Shown here: one piece after another, positions 22,063-33,900 of the stretch
How positions within the stretch are numbered: the stretch's first letter is position 1
Layout: each line of letters starts with the position of its first letter
Source of the DNA: Bolinopsis microptera
Taxonomy: Eukaryota; Ctenophora; Tentaculata; Lobata; Bolinopsidae
DNA: 64,000 bases
Reading direction: 5' to 3'
Assembly: GCF_026151205.1 (NCBI RefSeq)
Contig: NC_087084.1
Span: 10,381,453-10,445,452, forward strand
Translations under genes and position numbers: made by a program
The notes under the pieces: generated by a model
Databases searched by the model: none
What the model saw: only the letters and a program-made list of their open reading frames with translations
Told to the model about the DNA's origin: nothing

Positions 22063-22720
22063 TAACATCCACCTTCCCTGTTATAAGTGTAACACCCTCC
22101 TACCCTCTCTTTAACACGCTCCTCTCTGTAAGTGTAACACCCTCTCTTTAACACCTTCCTCTCTGTAAGTGTAACACCCTCTCTTTAACACCTTCCTTTC
22201 TGTAAGTCAAAGTGTAACATCCACCTTCCCTGTTATAAGTGTAACACCCTCCTACCCTCTCTTTAACACGCTCCTCTCTGTAAGTGTAACACCCTCTCTT
22301 TAACACCTTCCTCTCTGTAAGTCAAAGTATAATATCCACCTTCCCTGATTTAAGTGTAACACCCTCCTACCCTCTCTTTAACACGCTCCTCTCTGTAAGT
22401 GTAACACCCTCTCTTTAACACCTTCCTTTCTGCAAGTCAAATTGTAACATCCACCCTCCCTATTATAAGTGTAACACCCTCCTACCCTCTCTTTAACACG
22501 CTCCTCTCTGTAAGTGTAACACCCTCTCTTTAACACCTTCCTCCCCGTAAGACGTAAGTGTAACATCCACCCTACTTCCTATAAGTGTAACGCCCTCCCC
22601 GACCCACCCTTCTTCCTTTACGTGTAACGCCCTGACCAACCCTCCTCCCTGTTATAAGTGTTACATCCTCCCATGACCCACCCTCCTTCCTTTAAGTGTA
22701 ACGCCCTCTCTCTGACACAC
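22063..22720 (+). repeat. GTAACACCC minisatellite, right part
   Basis: Higher-order array: units such as AAGTGTAACACCCTCTCTTT and CTCCTACCCTCTCTTTAACA repeat for about 650 bp, becoming more degenerate to the right. It continues the array at 18484-18599. Confidence 0.85.
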
Positions 22721-22975
22721 TTTCCCCTCACAATATATTAATTTAAGTAAGTACTCCTGCACATTCTCTAACGAGCGTGCAAGCCCAACAAGATATTATT
22801 AAACAACTGTGAGGCTCGTTAAAAACATCTTGATCTATTTTAAACTTAAATGATGGATTAAAAAGTAGACCGCTCTACGTAAACCAATAACGTTTAGCCT
22901 CTTCAATGTTGATTATTTTGTGCAGTATGCATATCTCTGTTTGAAAACCTCCCCTGTTTACTGCAGATACCAACA

Positions 22976-23527
22976 ATGCCTGTGTTGTTGGTTTTACTCC
23001 TGTTTTCTACCCTGCTGAGCTTTTCTCTTCTGGCAAACACTATGTTACAGTCACTCAGAACTTCTAAGGTACTCCACTTTTAAAGTTTCAGATCCACGTT
23101 ATATGAGGAGCGCAATAGCTTGAGCTACAAAATTATCAATACAATTAGTGAATGTTCGTTAAATCTTTTGGCATTTAGCAAACGGTTATCAAAGTCCATA
23201 TTTAACTTAAAGTTGTGATAGCATCAAACATCGTTGAACTTCAATTAAGTCAAATTAAAGATCTTTCAGAATCTGATCAAGATCTACCCACTTAAAGATG
23301 GAGATCTTTACTTCCGACCTCACGACTATAAACCTGAATACCGCGGGAGATACCTCTTAACACAAGATGACTTGTTTAGTTGGTCTGCACAAAGTCTGAC
23401 GTCACAGAATAATTATATCGACCTGCACGAGAAACAGTTGCAGAGTTCGGATGATAGCAACTTTGTTGTTCAGATGGTGCGGTTGTTGGAGCAGGATGAT
23501 GTGTTGTCGTATGGGGTGTGGTTTTGA
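22976..23527 (+). CDS. Small two-exon gene, predicted secreted or membrane-anchored protein
   Basis: Not recognised. Exon 1 (22976-23068, 31 codons) starts with ATG after a splice acceptor (ACTGCAG, ending at 22966), so a 5' untranslated exon probably exists. It encodes MPVLLVLLLFSTLLSFSLLA, a textbook hydrophobic signal peptide or N-terminal membrane anchor. A GT donor follows at 23069. Exon 2 (23270-23527) joins in frame after TTTCAG and encodes 85 polar residues (IYPLKDGDLYFRPHDY, YRGRYLLTQDDLFSWS, FVVQMVRLLEQDDV) ending YGVWF-stop. The product has 116 residues with no cysteines. An AATAAA polyadenylation signal lies at 23753-23758, about 225 bp after the stop. Together these argue for a real gene. 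Homology could not be tested. Confidence 0.65.
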
Positions 23528-23752
23528 TGTTAATAGTACTCAGTGGACTTTATGGAACGATAGATAATAGATATCGCACTTTTTTAATTAAATTTATTCA
23601 TTTCTGTCATTTAATTGGTATTGTGATTTCAAGGAAAATCTGCTTCTTGGAATTGCTGTACATATTATACTCAATACTGAGTATTTTGAGGTTTGATCTA
23701 ATTTTAAGCGATACTGGCCTAGCTTGGTAACCTTTTCATTACTGTTAATGTG

Positions 23753-23758
23753 AATAAA
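23753..23758 (+). promoter_or_regulatory. Candidate polyadenylation signal AATAAA
   Basis: A canonical AATAAA about 225 bp downstream of the stop codon of the two-exon gene at 22976-23527. Confidence 0.5.
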
Positions 23759-26099
23759 TGGGCTATGCAACGTACTTTAGTACTGCTACGGCCTGGACAT
23801 TGTTAATCAATCCTTAGTTTTGAATACAAACCATCAGTATCTATTCTTGTATCATGGCAGACAACCTAGCATGAAATGCAAGACCAAAGAAGGCTGTGTT
23901 ACTTATACATCATCATGGTTTGAATTAATTAAAAAATCCAGGTCAGGACAGCCTAATACAATAAATTAGGGAGGGGTTCATAAATTCCTCAAGTAAGATC
24001 ACCGGATATCAATGCTGATGTGAATTGTGATGATCTCAAGCACAGATTATATCCTAATTAAAAATCAGGCAACTTGCCAGTGAAAAGTTATCTGGACCAA
24101 TCACTGCGCTCGTTTTCAACCACGGTTAAGTGCAAGGCCCCAGTGCTTGTTCTTTAATAAATAATGAGCCACAGCCCAGGTGATGGAACCTTGGAATCAC
24201 CTACAAAATAAATACTACAATTCATAAACCACATGGTTCTTTGAATCTTGTGCCAAAGTTTAACATTGCAGCACTGTGTCCATAACTGTTAAGTGCACTG
24301 GTTGTGGACGGTGCCACGTCAACAAGATCCTGATAGTACCATTTATCTAGGATACAAGAAAAAGTAGGAACTTGATAGAGCATGTTCAGGAAGTCCCTCT
24401 TGTAAAATACGCAACACAGGACCCCTTCGTAGCGCTATGATGTCATACCACGCGCACCAGGCGCGCTAAAATTTGACTAACAGCGCGGGAAAATGATTTG
24501 AGTTGTGACCGCGCGCTACATAAATTCTAACATAAGGGCCTGTCACTGGCAATAATTAAGGACCCTCCCTCATAAAAGACGTATGTAGTTTCTGCGGTTT
24601 GGGATCAAATTTTCAACAATAAGGAGAGTCACAGTATTTCTGCAGAATGATCACATTGGCATCTCTATCACTTGACGGGAGTGTGAAGTCTGTCCTTTGT
24701 GCAGATCGCGTTTGACCATCCTTCGATAATTCCGACTTCTATAATAAGTGGAGTCTTATCTCTAATAATAACGATCTTAGCTGAGAAAGCTGAATTTTCT
24801 TAATGACACAAACAATAGACAAATGATTACGATCAGATAAAAAGTTTCAAATTTGAAGTCAAATTGAAGATTATAAAAATGTAATTTGTTAAACACTAAT
24901 AAAAAGTACAAAGTATCTTAACAACTATCAAAATCCACTCACCCTCTCAATGTCCGTGACATTATGATATCATATATACTACATATATTACGAGTGACAT
25001 TATTGATCCACAATAAAGACTCCTACTTCCAATCACAGTTCACCATTATACATCATCTTACAAATAACACAGACGATCAACACTGCGTTTCATTAAGCTC
25101 AAACTCAATTAAAATCACATCGCCTCCCCCTTTTTAGCCTAGCTCTCTAGCTAGCTTCATCCTATGATGTCACCCTTGACCCTACATATTCTACTACTCA
25201 CATATCACGTTTACTTCCAATATAGAGCCATCATGACCGCAGTGAAGTACCTTGTCAAGCAGCACATCATGGACCAGCAATTGACAATAGCAAGAAGCAC
25301 TAAAAATGTCCGCTCAGAGCATTCTTAGCGGTACATATGGTAGAGGCGTTACTGGATACATGTAGTGCAAATCAATCCTCAGAAAATATACATGTCACAT
25401 ATATGTAGAAACATAATGCTGCATATATTCTCTCAAGGAGAGAGCTTGGAGAGCCACACCAAATATTTTGTAGTAGAAAGCTTGTTGTTTTCTACAGACT
25501 TATTGTTTTCTACAGACTAAGTGTTATGATGCACTGCACAGGGATTTGTTCGGCTAGGTCGTGCTTCGGTTAGGGTGGCACACAGTGATGGTAATACTTT
25601 AATCATTTAACTTTCCAATATTTAGCCTGATTAACACATTTCTGTCGTGGTGGCACGCCCAACCACGTCTTTCTAAACTTCTCAACAAAGCTTCCGAGAT
25701 ATTTTTCAAACGGATCAAAACAGAAAAACTTACCCATAAAAGATGAAGAAGCATGCAACAAGGTCGAGTGCAAGGATTATTTTTACAAGACTTCGCCAGC
25801 ATTTTACGAAGATTTTAAAAACAACATTTCGGAATGCAACCCAATTAAAAACACCAAATAATATTTACTAAATATCAACAGCTTAAAAAACACCATTTTG
25901 CTTGACGTCACTCTATCTTTCCGACGGGTATTTAATAGTAACTTTTAGTAATTATTTAACAATTTTTAGTTAATCTAGTAATTGTTTACTACTATCACAG
26001 GAAACAGTGAATTCCTTTTTGTTAAGGTCTAATGAACGAGTGCTAACAATATCGTAAACAGTAGCCGTGGGTAATGGCGGGGAGGTGGTGCACGTTTGT
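23759..26099. other. Spacer, no gene seen
   Basis: No splice-supported coding exon was recognised on either strand. A minus-strand open frame at 25599-25802 starts MLAKSCKNNPCTRPCCMLLH and is followed by GTAAGT, so it could be a first exon, but no partner exon was found. Confidence 0.4.
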
Positions 26100-26102
26100 T
26101 TT

Positions 26103-26153
26103 GACACGTGACATGACGTCACACCACGTGACATGACGTCACATCATGTGACA
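26103..26153 (+). repeat. E-box + CRE block
   Basis: Two and a half units of CACGTGACATGACGTCACAC, each joining CACGTG and TGACGTCA. Confidence 0.75.
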
Positions 26154-26365
26154 GCAATGTAGGGATTTCATTGGTCGAGGTTGCAAGACAATTATTTAAA
26201 AGAAACGTGCACCACTTCCCAGCTACCATCCATGTCTAAAAGCCGAAATTACAACAAAAAACCGGTACCAAACAGATGATGAAGGGGGAGATCTATTCAA
26301 TATGTTGAAATATTTTGCGCCAGCTAGGATGAACCACGAATCCCCTTAAATATTCAAGATCTGTT

Positions 26366-26850
26366 CTCCCAAGACGTCTACCCACTCTCCCCCGTATACC
26401 CCACTCTCCCCTGTATACCCCCGTATACCCCACTCCCCCTGTATACCCCACGCTCCCCCGTATACCCCACTCTCCCCCGTATACCCCACTGTCCCCCGTA
26501 TACCCCACTCTCCCCCGTATACCCCACTCTCCCCTGTATACTCCCGTATACCCCACTCCCCACTGTATACCCCACGCTCCCCCGTATACCCCACTCTCCC
26601 CCGTATACCCCACTCTCCCCCGTAAACCCCACTCTCCCCCGTATACCCCACTCTCCCCGTATACCCCACTCACCCCCGTATACCCCACTCTCCCCCGTAT
26701 ACCCCACTCTCCCCCGTATACCCCACTCTCCCCCGTATACCCCACTCTCCCCCGTATACCCCACTCTCCCCCGTATACCCCACTCTCCCCCGTATACCCC
26801 ACTCTGCCCCGTATACCCCATTCTCCCCCGTATACCCCACTCTCCCCCGT
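26366..26850 (-). repeat. 19-bp minisatellite CCCCACTCTCCCCCGTATA
   Basis: About 26 units. Because 19 is not a multiple of three and the unit has no stop on the minus strand, all three minus frames stay open (107-169 aa Gly/Tyr-rich ORFs). These are not genes. Confidence 0.9.
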
Positions 26851-29840
26851 TTAATTTGAAACCCTCAGCCACCTAGAATTTGGTTTTTACCCAAATCTGT
26901 CCGGTACGACATATCGTCTGGAATTTAAACCATGTTGACGAAACTTAATAAGAACGGCTGATAATGTTTACGATAACGTTATTATTTTGGCCCCAAAACT
27001 CCGGAAATAAGTATAAATCCCGACATGAGAGAATCTCATTATATATTTTATAATGCGGGGATTAACGTTAAGAGATTTAAGAACACACAAACACACGTGG
27101 TCATGTCACGTGGTCTAACACACACACACGCTAACTTAAAATGTACAGGGGATCAAGCAGGATTGTAATCTGTATAGTGGTCAATACATAAAGTATAAAA
27201 ATATAATAAGTTAGAAAAGCTCTAATAACTCGAATATAAACATTACCTTGAGTGAGCGACATGTCACGTGACGTCATCATAAATCACGTAATTTGTCACG
27301 TGATGACGTCATATAAAGTCACGCCACGTGGTGTCACGTCACGTCACGACGCGTCACGTGACAACTTGAAGGTATATATATTATATATATGTGTTAAGAA
27401 ATATCTACAAAAACTAAAAGTCTTCTGGGTAAGCCATGTTTACAAAGATTGTTTTAACATTGTGTTAGAAAAAGGTCGTAAGTAAAAGCAAAGGATTTTC
27501 AAACAAAATTCTCAAATTCTGTCAAAAAAATCAAAGTTTCATCTAAAACAGCCGCTTGATATAAATGTTCTAATTTGTCAGTAAACTTGCTGATGCATAA
27601 TAAATTACGACCTCATCCAATAAGATTGTTTTAAAACAAGATATAGTCACGTGACTTATAACAAGCACCAAATTTTGTCTGAATGAGAGCACAAAATAAA
27701 GTCGTTCTGCACACCGCGTCTTGGCGGCCATGAAATTGTTAAAAAGGTTGGAATAGTGCTGAGGAAATGGATGATTATTTCTTCTTATAATTCTTATAAT
27801 AAGTAAATGGATGGTAGGTTTATAGGTAAACTCTGCTTCACAGATAAGAGTTACGGCCTGTTGTAAAACAGTTTAAATAAGTAAATTCAATCCTCGACTA
27901 ATTAATTACTAATTAATTAACTAATTACTCTACACTCCTATGTCAGGTCATAGTGTCAATATTAATCCTACCATTAGAAACACTTTATCGTTCTACAACA
28001 CAAATTATAATCCAACATAATTCATGTCATGATTACATAAATTAAGTCATTAAATTATATAATTGTGTGTTGTAAATTCTACCAGTCTCAACCTGTCTCC
28101 CTCGTGTGTACTCAATATACCAAATCATATCAAATCAAGCAAGCACTAGAAAACATGTATTTGGGTACAAAATAAAGAATGAATATCTGTAAAGATTCTT
28201 GATATTTTGCTTATCACGTGATGCCCGTATAAGGAGATGTTACTATGCTTACTTCACTTGTTCTAATAAGGTAAATGCTTACTTCACTTGTTCTAATAAG
28301 GTAAATGCTCACAAACTTCTCTGCAAATTTTATAAAGATATATTACAACTCTTGTCTACATGTTTACTTAATCAGGCTATTTTATAACACTTAAACAAAT
28401 CCATCAGCTCATTGGCCAATTAGCTAATTGGCCAATTAGCTAATTGACCAATTAGCTAATTAACTTATAAACTAATTTGCAACACTAGGTTAATGTGTTT
28501 TATAACAGATTCAAGTCTGTCAACTTTTAGTGATGCATCACTCATTAATATTCGATAAACTATCAGGTAGGTTATGTTACGCGCACGTAATTGTCACATA
28601 AATTAGTCAATTAACTCATTAACTAATTAACCAATCTCTCACATTCCTTGAGGAGTAACGTCAACTGATTCACGTAATCTGTGTTTTGTCTTCTTTTGCA
28701 CTGTCGCTGTTGCTATGGTTACACGCCAGCGTTGCTGCCTGTAGATATCACAGTGTCAATAACTAATTGATTTATTGCTGATTATAAAATAGGAATGCAA
28801 TTTTATTATTATTTTAAACTTATAACTACAGCGCTAAGCGCCGCCCCATAATTACCACTAACTATTGCATCCTTTATTTTCTAAAATGGTTAAATCATCC
28901 CTAGGTGGCGCGGCTGTGCAATGTGCATCAGACTAGATTGTTTCTAAATGATAATTCAAAATACAAAATCCAGCTACTTTCACTGGGGCGGCGCCAGGTG
29001 GGTGGTGGTACTGCAATCCAAAATAACGAAATAGAAAGTACTAGTCATGTGAGTTGTTTAGTTTATCAGCTCAACTCCAAATTTAAACGTTACCTAATAT
29101 CTACTGCGATATACTCAGAGCGTGTATTACAGATTTCAAAAACGCCTTCTCAATCTTTATCATCTGCCGTGCATATTATATTGTCGCAATACGGAAAATT
29201 AGGCATATGACTATATGACTATTTTTTAACTACCCATATTTTTAAACAAACAACAATATATATAAAAAACAAAATATATCCGTTACCAACGTAATTCGAT
29301 TGATTGAACATTCTGTACACAAAATAGCACAGATTACCATGATTGTTGGAATGCTTACATTCCAACACCAGCTTAGATCATAAACTTATAAAAAGGACAC
29401 TTAGTGGTGCAGCATACATTGTAACATGGATGTTTTGTGTCCCCTGAATCGTGCAACATTCCTTAGATTCTAGGAATTCGGCTTTTCTAGAAACGGGGGC
29501 CACGTACACATGGTCCGGACTATAGTGAGTTTTGTCTTCAAGAGTCAATGGTTTCGATATCTTGAGATGAATGTGGATGTTTATTTCACCATCTCGAAAT
29601 ATATCTTTTTTATGTTCTGAAAATTTTTAATGTCGAAGCGTATAATAAATGTTAGAATTTATTTGTTATTTATATTTTGGTATGAGTAGATTATTTCTCG
29701 TGCTCAGTCAAAGTTCAGTCAATTATGCTCTGAAATTTGGTCTGGAGTACGGTTTAAATTTTATAGTCAGGTTCTAATAACTTGGTTATAAGTTGGTGCT
29801 AGGTTGAATGTATAACTTTAAATGCACTCTTTCTACCTGT
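26851..29840. other. Spacer with short repeats, no gene seen
   Basis: Contains an E-box/CRE-rich stretch (about 27260-27362), a 30-bp doublet (TGCTTACTTCACTTGTTCTA at about 28236 and 28266) and an AATTAGCTAATTGGCC palindromic stretch near 28410-28450. The ORF at 28905-29210 has no recognisable motif. This lies beyond the 3' end of the minus-strand YAP gene. Confidence 0.4.
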
Positions 29841-29849
29841 CTCATAGTG

Positions 29850-30906
29850 GTGTAGCGGAGTACTACAGAATATTATACTGGTTACTAAGGTTACTAAGGT
29901 AAAAGTCACTAAGCGTTACTAAGGGTTACTAAGGGTTACTAAGGTAACTATATACCTGTCTCAGTGTCTCAGAGTGGTGTAGCGGAGTACTACAGAATAT
30001 TATCCTGATCACTAAGGTTACTAAGGTAAAAGTCACTAAGCGTTACTAAGGGTTACTAAGGGTTACTAAGTAACTATATACCGTGTCTCAGAGTGGTGAA
30101 GCGGAGTACTACAGAATATTATCCTGATCACTAAGGTTACTAAGGTAAAAGTCACTAAGCGTTACTAAGGGTTACTAAGGTAACTATATACCTGTCTCAG
30201 TGTCTCAGAGTGGTGTAGCGAAGTACTCCAGATTTTATAATGGTTACTAAGGTTACTCAGGTACAGGTAAGCGTTACTAAGGGTTACTAAGGTAACTATA
30301 TACCTGTCTCAGTGTCTCAGAGTGGTGTAGCGAAGTATTCCAGAATATTGTCCTGGTTACTAAGGTTACTAAGGTAAAAGTCACTAAGCGTTACTAAGGG
30401 TTACTAAGGTAACTATATACCTGTCTCAGTGTCTCAGAGTGGTGTAGCGAAGTACTCCAGATTTTATAATGGTTACTAAGGTTACTCAGGTACAGGTAAG
30501 CGTTACTAAGGGTTACTAAGGTAACTATATACCTGTCTCAGTGTCTCAGAGTGGTGTAGCGAAGTATTCCAGAATATTGTCCTGGTTACTAAGGTTACTC
30601 AGGTTAGCGTTACTAAGCGTTACTAAGGGTTACTAAGGTAACTATATACCTGTCTCAGTGTCTCAGAGTGGTGTAGCGGAGTACTACAGAATATTGTCCT
30701 GGTTACTAAGGTTACTCAGGTAAGCGTTACTAAGCGTTACTAAGGGTTACTAAGGTAACTATATACCTGTCTCAGTGTCTCAGAGTGGTGTAGCGGAGTA
30801 CTACAGAATATTATCCTGATCACTAAGGTTACTAAGGTAAAAGTCACTAAGCGTTACTAAGGGTTACTAAGGGTTACTAAGGTAACTATATACCTGTCTC
30901 AGTGTC
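29850..30906 (-). repeat. ~110-bp tandem array derived from the last YAP exon
   Basis: Nine units precede the real exon. Each includes the sequence complementary to the end of the YAP coding exon (codons for about NILEYFATPL and the stop) fused to TTACTAAGG repeats. Unit anchors (AGTGGTGTAGCG or a close variant) occur at about 29860, 29985, 30100, 30216, 30327, 30445, 30556, 30672 and 30789, and the true exon copy at 30918. Some units keep the coding sense; others carry changes that introduce a stop (ATTCTGTAGTAC). Confidence 0.85.
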
Positions 30907-33900
30907 TCAGAGTGGTGTAGCGAAGTATTCCAGAATATTGTCCTGGTTCAACATGTCATCAATCTCATTTCGTTCTGTTGTCTGAAAGCACAAAATATTA
31001 CAAAAGAATTACACCGATGCTTGATTAAGAGGTACTGTGACTCAGCTCAATTAACGATAAAGAACAAAAGATGAGATAGTTAAATGGGTGTTTAAACTCT
31101 GTATAAACTGTGGTAATAACTTTGCAGAGGATCTAATCTCATCAGATTTTGTGGACCTTTTACATGTTTTAGACCCGCCTTTGTTTTAGATGAACATTGA
31201 CACGCGATAATTGATAATTTAAAGTTTTATGGCACCTAACTAAGTATCAATAAGGGCCAGGGGTCGTTCACATATTACGTAATCATTTCGAAACCCCCCC
31301 CCCCCCCCCCCCCTCGGCTGATAACGTAACTACGTAATATGTGAAGTCAAAATTTAACAAGAAAATATTCTAAAGAAGCAAATGATAAACAAGCGATGTA
31401 AGAAGTAAGGCTAAGGAAATCTGTTTTAAAAATGTGACTTTACTAATAAGCATAAGTTATGACTTACACGTATTCTATAACATTAAACACACTCTAAATT
31501 ATTAAAAGTCGTCCCAAAATGTGATACAAGATTACTTTCCAACAATTTAAGCTGTGAAAGAAAATGTATTTATCAAACTTATTTATCAAACTCTAAAACA
31601 CACTGAGCCAAAATCAAGACAAAAATACTTACCATACTCTAAATCAAGATAAAAAATACTTACCGTACTCTAAAAATACTTACCGTACTCTTAATAGTAC
31701 TCTACGTAGTACTCTAAATTAAGTAGCCACGGTGCTGAAAATAACAACTCACCGCATTGTAGATCTCCCCTAAGCCGCCTCCATTTCCCTCCTGCGCAAT
31801 ATCCATGTGTTCTATCAACATGCGGTCGTTATCTGTTAGCTCACTGCTCGTGTCCCCCAATGTCATGTGGTCTCCCAGGGTCATGTGATTAGGGCGAGGG
31901 CGGGTGGATTGTTCCGTTGGAACCCCTCCTGGATAGTTTCCTGAGGTTAAGTGAGGTTTAGTGTTCTGTTGGAGCCCCTTTTAGATAATTTCCTGAGGTT
32001 AAGTTAAAGTTTAGAGATATTTAAAGGTGTAAAGTTGAGGTGAATTCGAAGGTAATCGAACGCAAATAAGAAGTGCCCATAAGTATAACGTTGATGAGGT
32101 ATGTCAAGAATGGGTCCCCCCGGCCTCTACAAGGCCACAAGATTAGAGCAGACTGAGTTCTAACAGGGAGGTAATAACGAGGTTAAAACTTTAGCAGAGT
32201 TGAAGGGAGGTAGAATGTGTCAAGTGAGACAGGGCGTCAGCGAGATGACAGGAGGCGTGAGAAACTTCGTGGTGGTGGTTACTAAGAGTTACTTAGAGTT
32301 ACTATACTATGGTTACTCAGGGTAAGCTCTTAAGGTTGTAACTAAAAGTAAGCTTTAAAGTTGGTTAACGACTTCTTTTCTGTTTAAATCTCGTTTACAC
32401 GTCTCGTTACCTTGTCTGTCCCAGAGTGACAAGGCAGCTGTTAGAAGTAACAACAGACAAGATCAGAGGAGTGTTCCATGTGCATGGCTTTGACACTACG
32501 TTCTTCACATCAGAAAGGTAAAAACCATGCTGAACAAGTCAAACAAACGGTACGTCTAACAAATTCTAAACTATCACCGCTCTTAACTTCTTTCAATATC
32601 ACAGAAAAACTGGCGGAACTCTTGTTGCTGAGAATCTAGCGGCCTGTTAGCTGGGGCTTCACTTTATCACCAAAAAACAAACCCCATACTTCAGCTGAAC
32701 TACCGACAGCACCCTGTATAAACTGTGACAATAACTTTGCGGAGGAGCCAATCGTACGCTTTGATTTCAGACCACGGCCCCAGCGCACGGCTTCAATCTA
32801 GTTGTTAAAACAGAAAAACTTGCAGTGCTTCTCAGTACAGCACCTTGATATAACCAAGCCTAGTTCTCTAGTTGGAATCATATGAATCTGAAGCTCCTTT
32901 CTTTCTGCTGAGCTGTTAATTTAAACATCGTTAATTTATCCAGTTAATTACTTGTACGAAACCCCTCCCTCGCGGGTGTGTACCGTTAACTATAGTAATA
33001 ACTTTGCGGAGGCTGTATATATTACAAAGTGACACTTTTGACTAGTTCAGCCTATAGACGCACGTTATAAAGCGTTAGTGCTTGTACTTTGTACTTTGTA
33101 CCTGGTGTATTATGTACCATGTTGCTGACAAGTGACTCCTGAAGATGGAGTGAACTGAGAAGCCAGGTCGGTTTATTAGTTCTCAAGTTCAGTGAAGAGT
33201 TAACAGCTTCTCCAACCCGCCCAGTACATGATTACACACCTGTAAACGTGTGGTAATAACTTTGCAGAGGAGGAGGATTACACACCTGTAAACGTGTGGT
33301 AATAACTTTGCAGAGGAGGAGGATTACACACCTGTAAACGTGTGGTAATAACTTTGCAGAGGAGGAGGATTACACACCTGTAAACGTGTGGTAATAACTT
33401 TGCAGAGGAGGAGGATTACACACCTGTAAACGTGTGGTAATAACTTTGCAGAGGAGGAGGATTACACACCTGTAAACGTGTGGTAATAACTTTGCAGAGG
33501 AGGAGGATTACACACCCGTAAACGTGTGGTAATAATTTTGCAGAGGAGGAGGATTACACACCTGTAAGCGTGTGGTAATAACTTTGCATAGGAGAAGGAT
33601 TACACACCAGTAAACGTGTGGTAATAACTTTGCAGAGGAGAAGGATTACACACTGTAAACGTGTGGTAATAACTTTGCAGAGGAGAAGGATTACACACTG
33701 TAAACGTGTGGTAATAACTTTGCAGAGGAGAGGGATTACACACCTGTACCTGTAAGCGTGTGGTAATAACTTTGCAGAGGAGAAGGATTACACACCTGTA
33801 AACGTGTGGTAATAACTTTGCAGAGGAGAAGGATTACACACCTGTAAGCGTGTGGTAATAACTTTGCAGAGGAGGAGGATTACACACCTGTAAACGTGTG

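Noticed and set aside
25599-25802. Minus-strand first exon starting MLAKSCKNNPCTRPCC
   Set aside because: A GTAAGT follows a plausible point, but no downstream exon or other support was found.
26293-26872. Three overlapping Gly/Tyr-rich minus-strand ORFs (107-169 aa)
   Set aside because: All come from a 19-bp tandem repeat that lacks stops in every minus frame.
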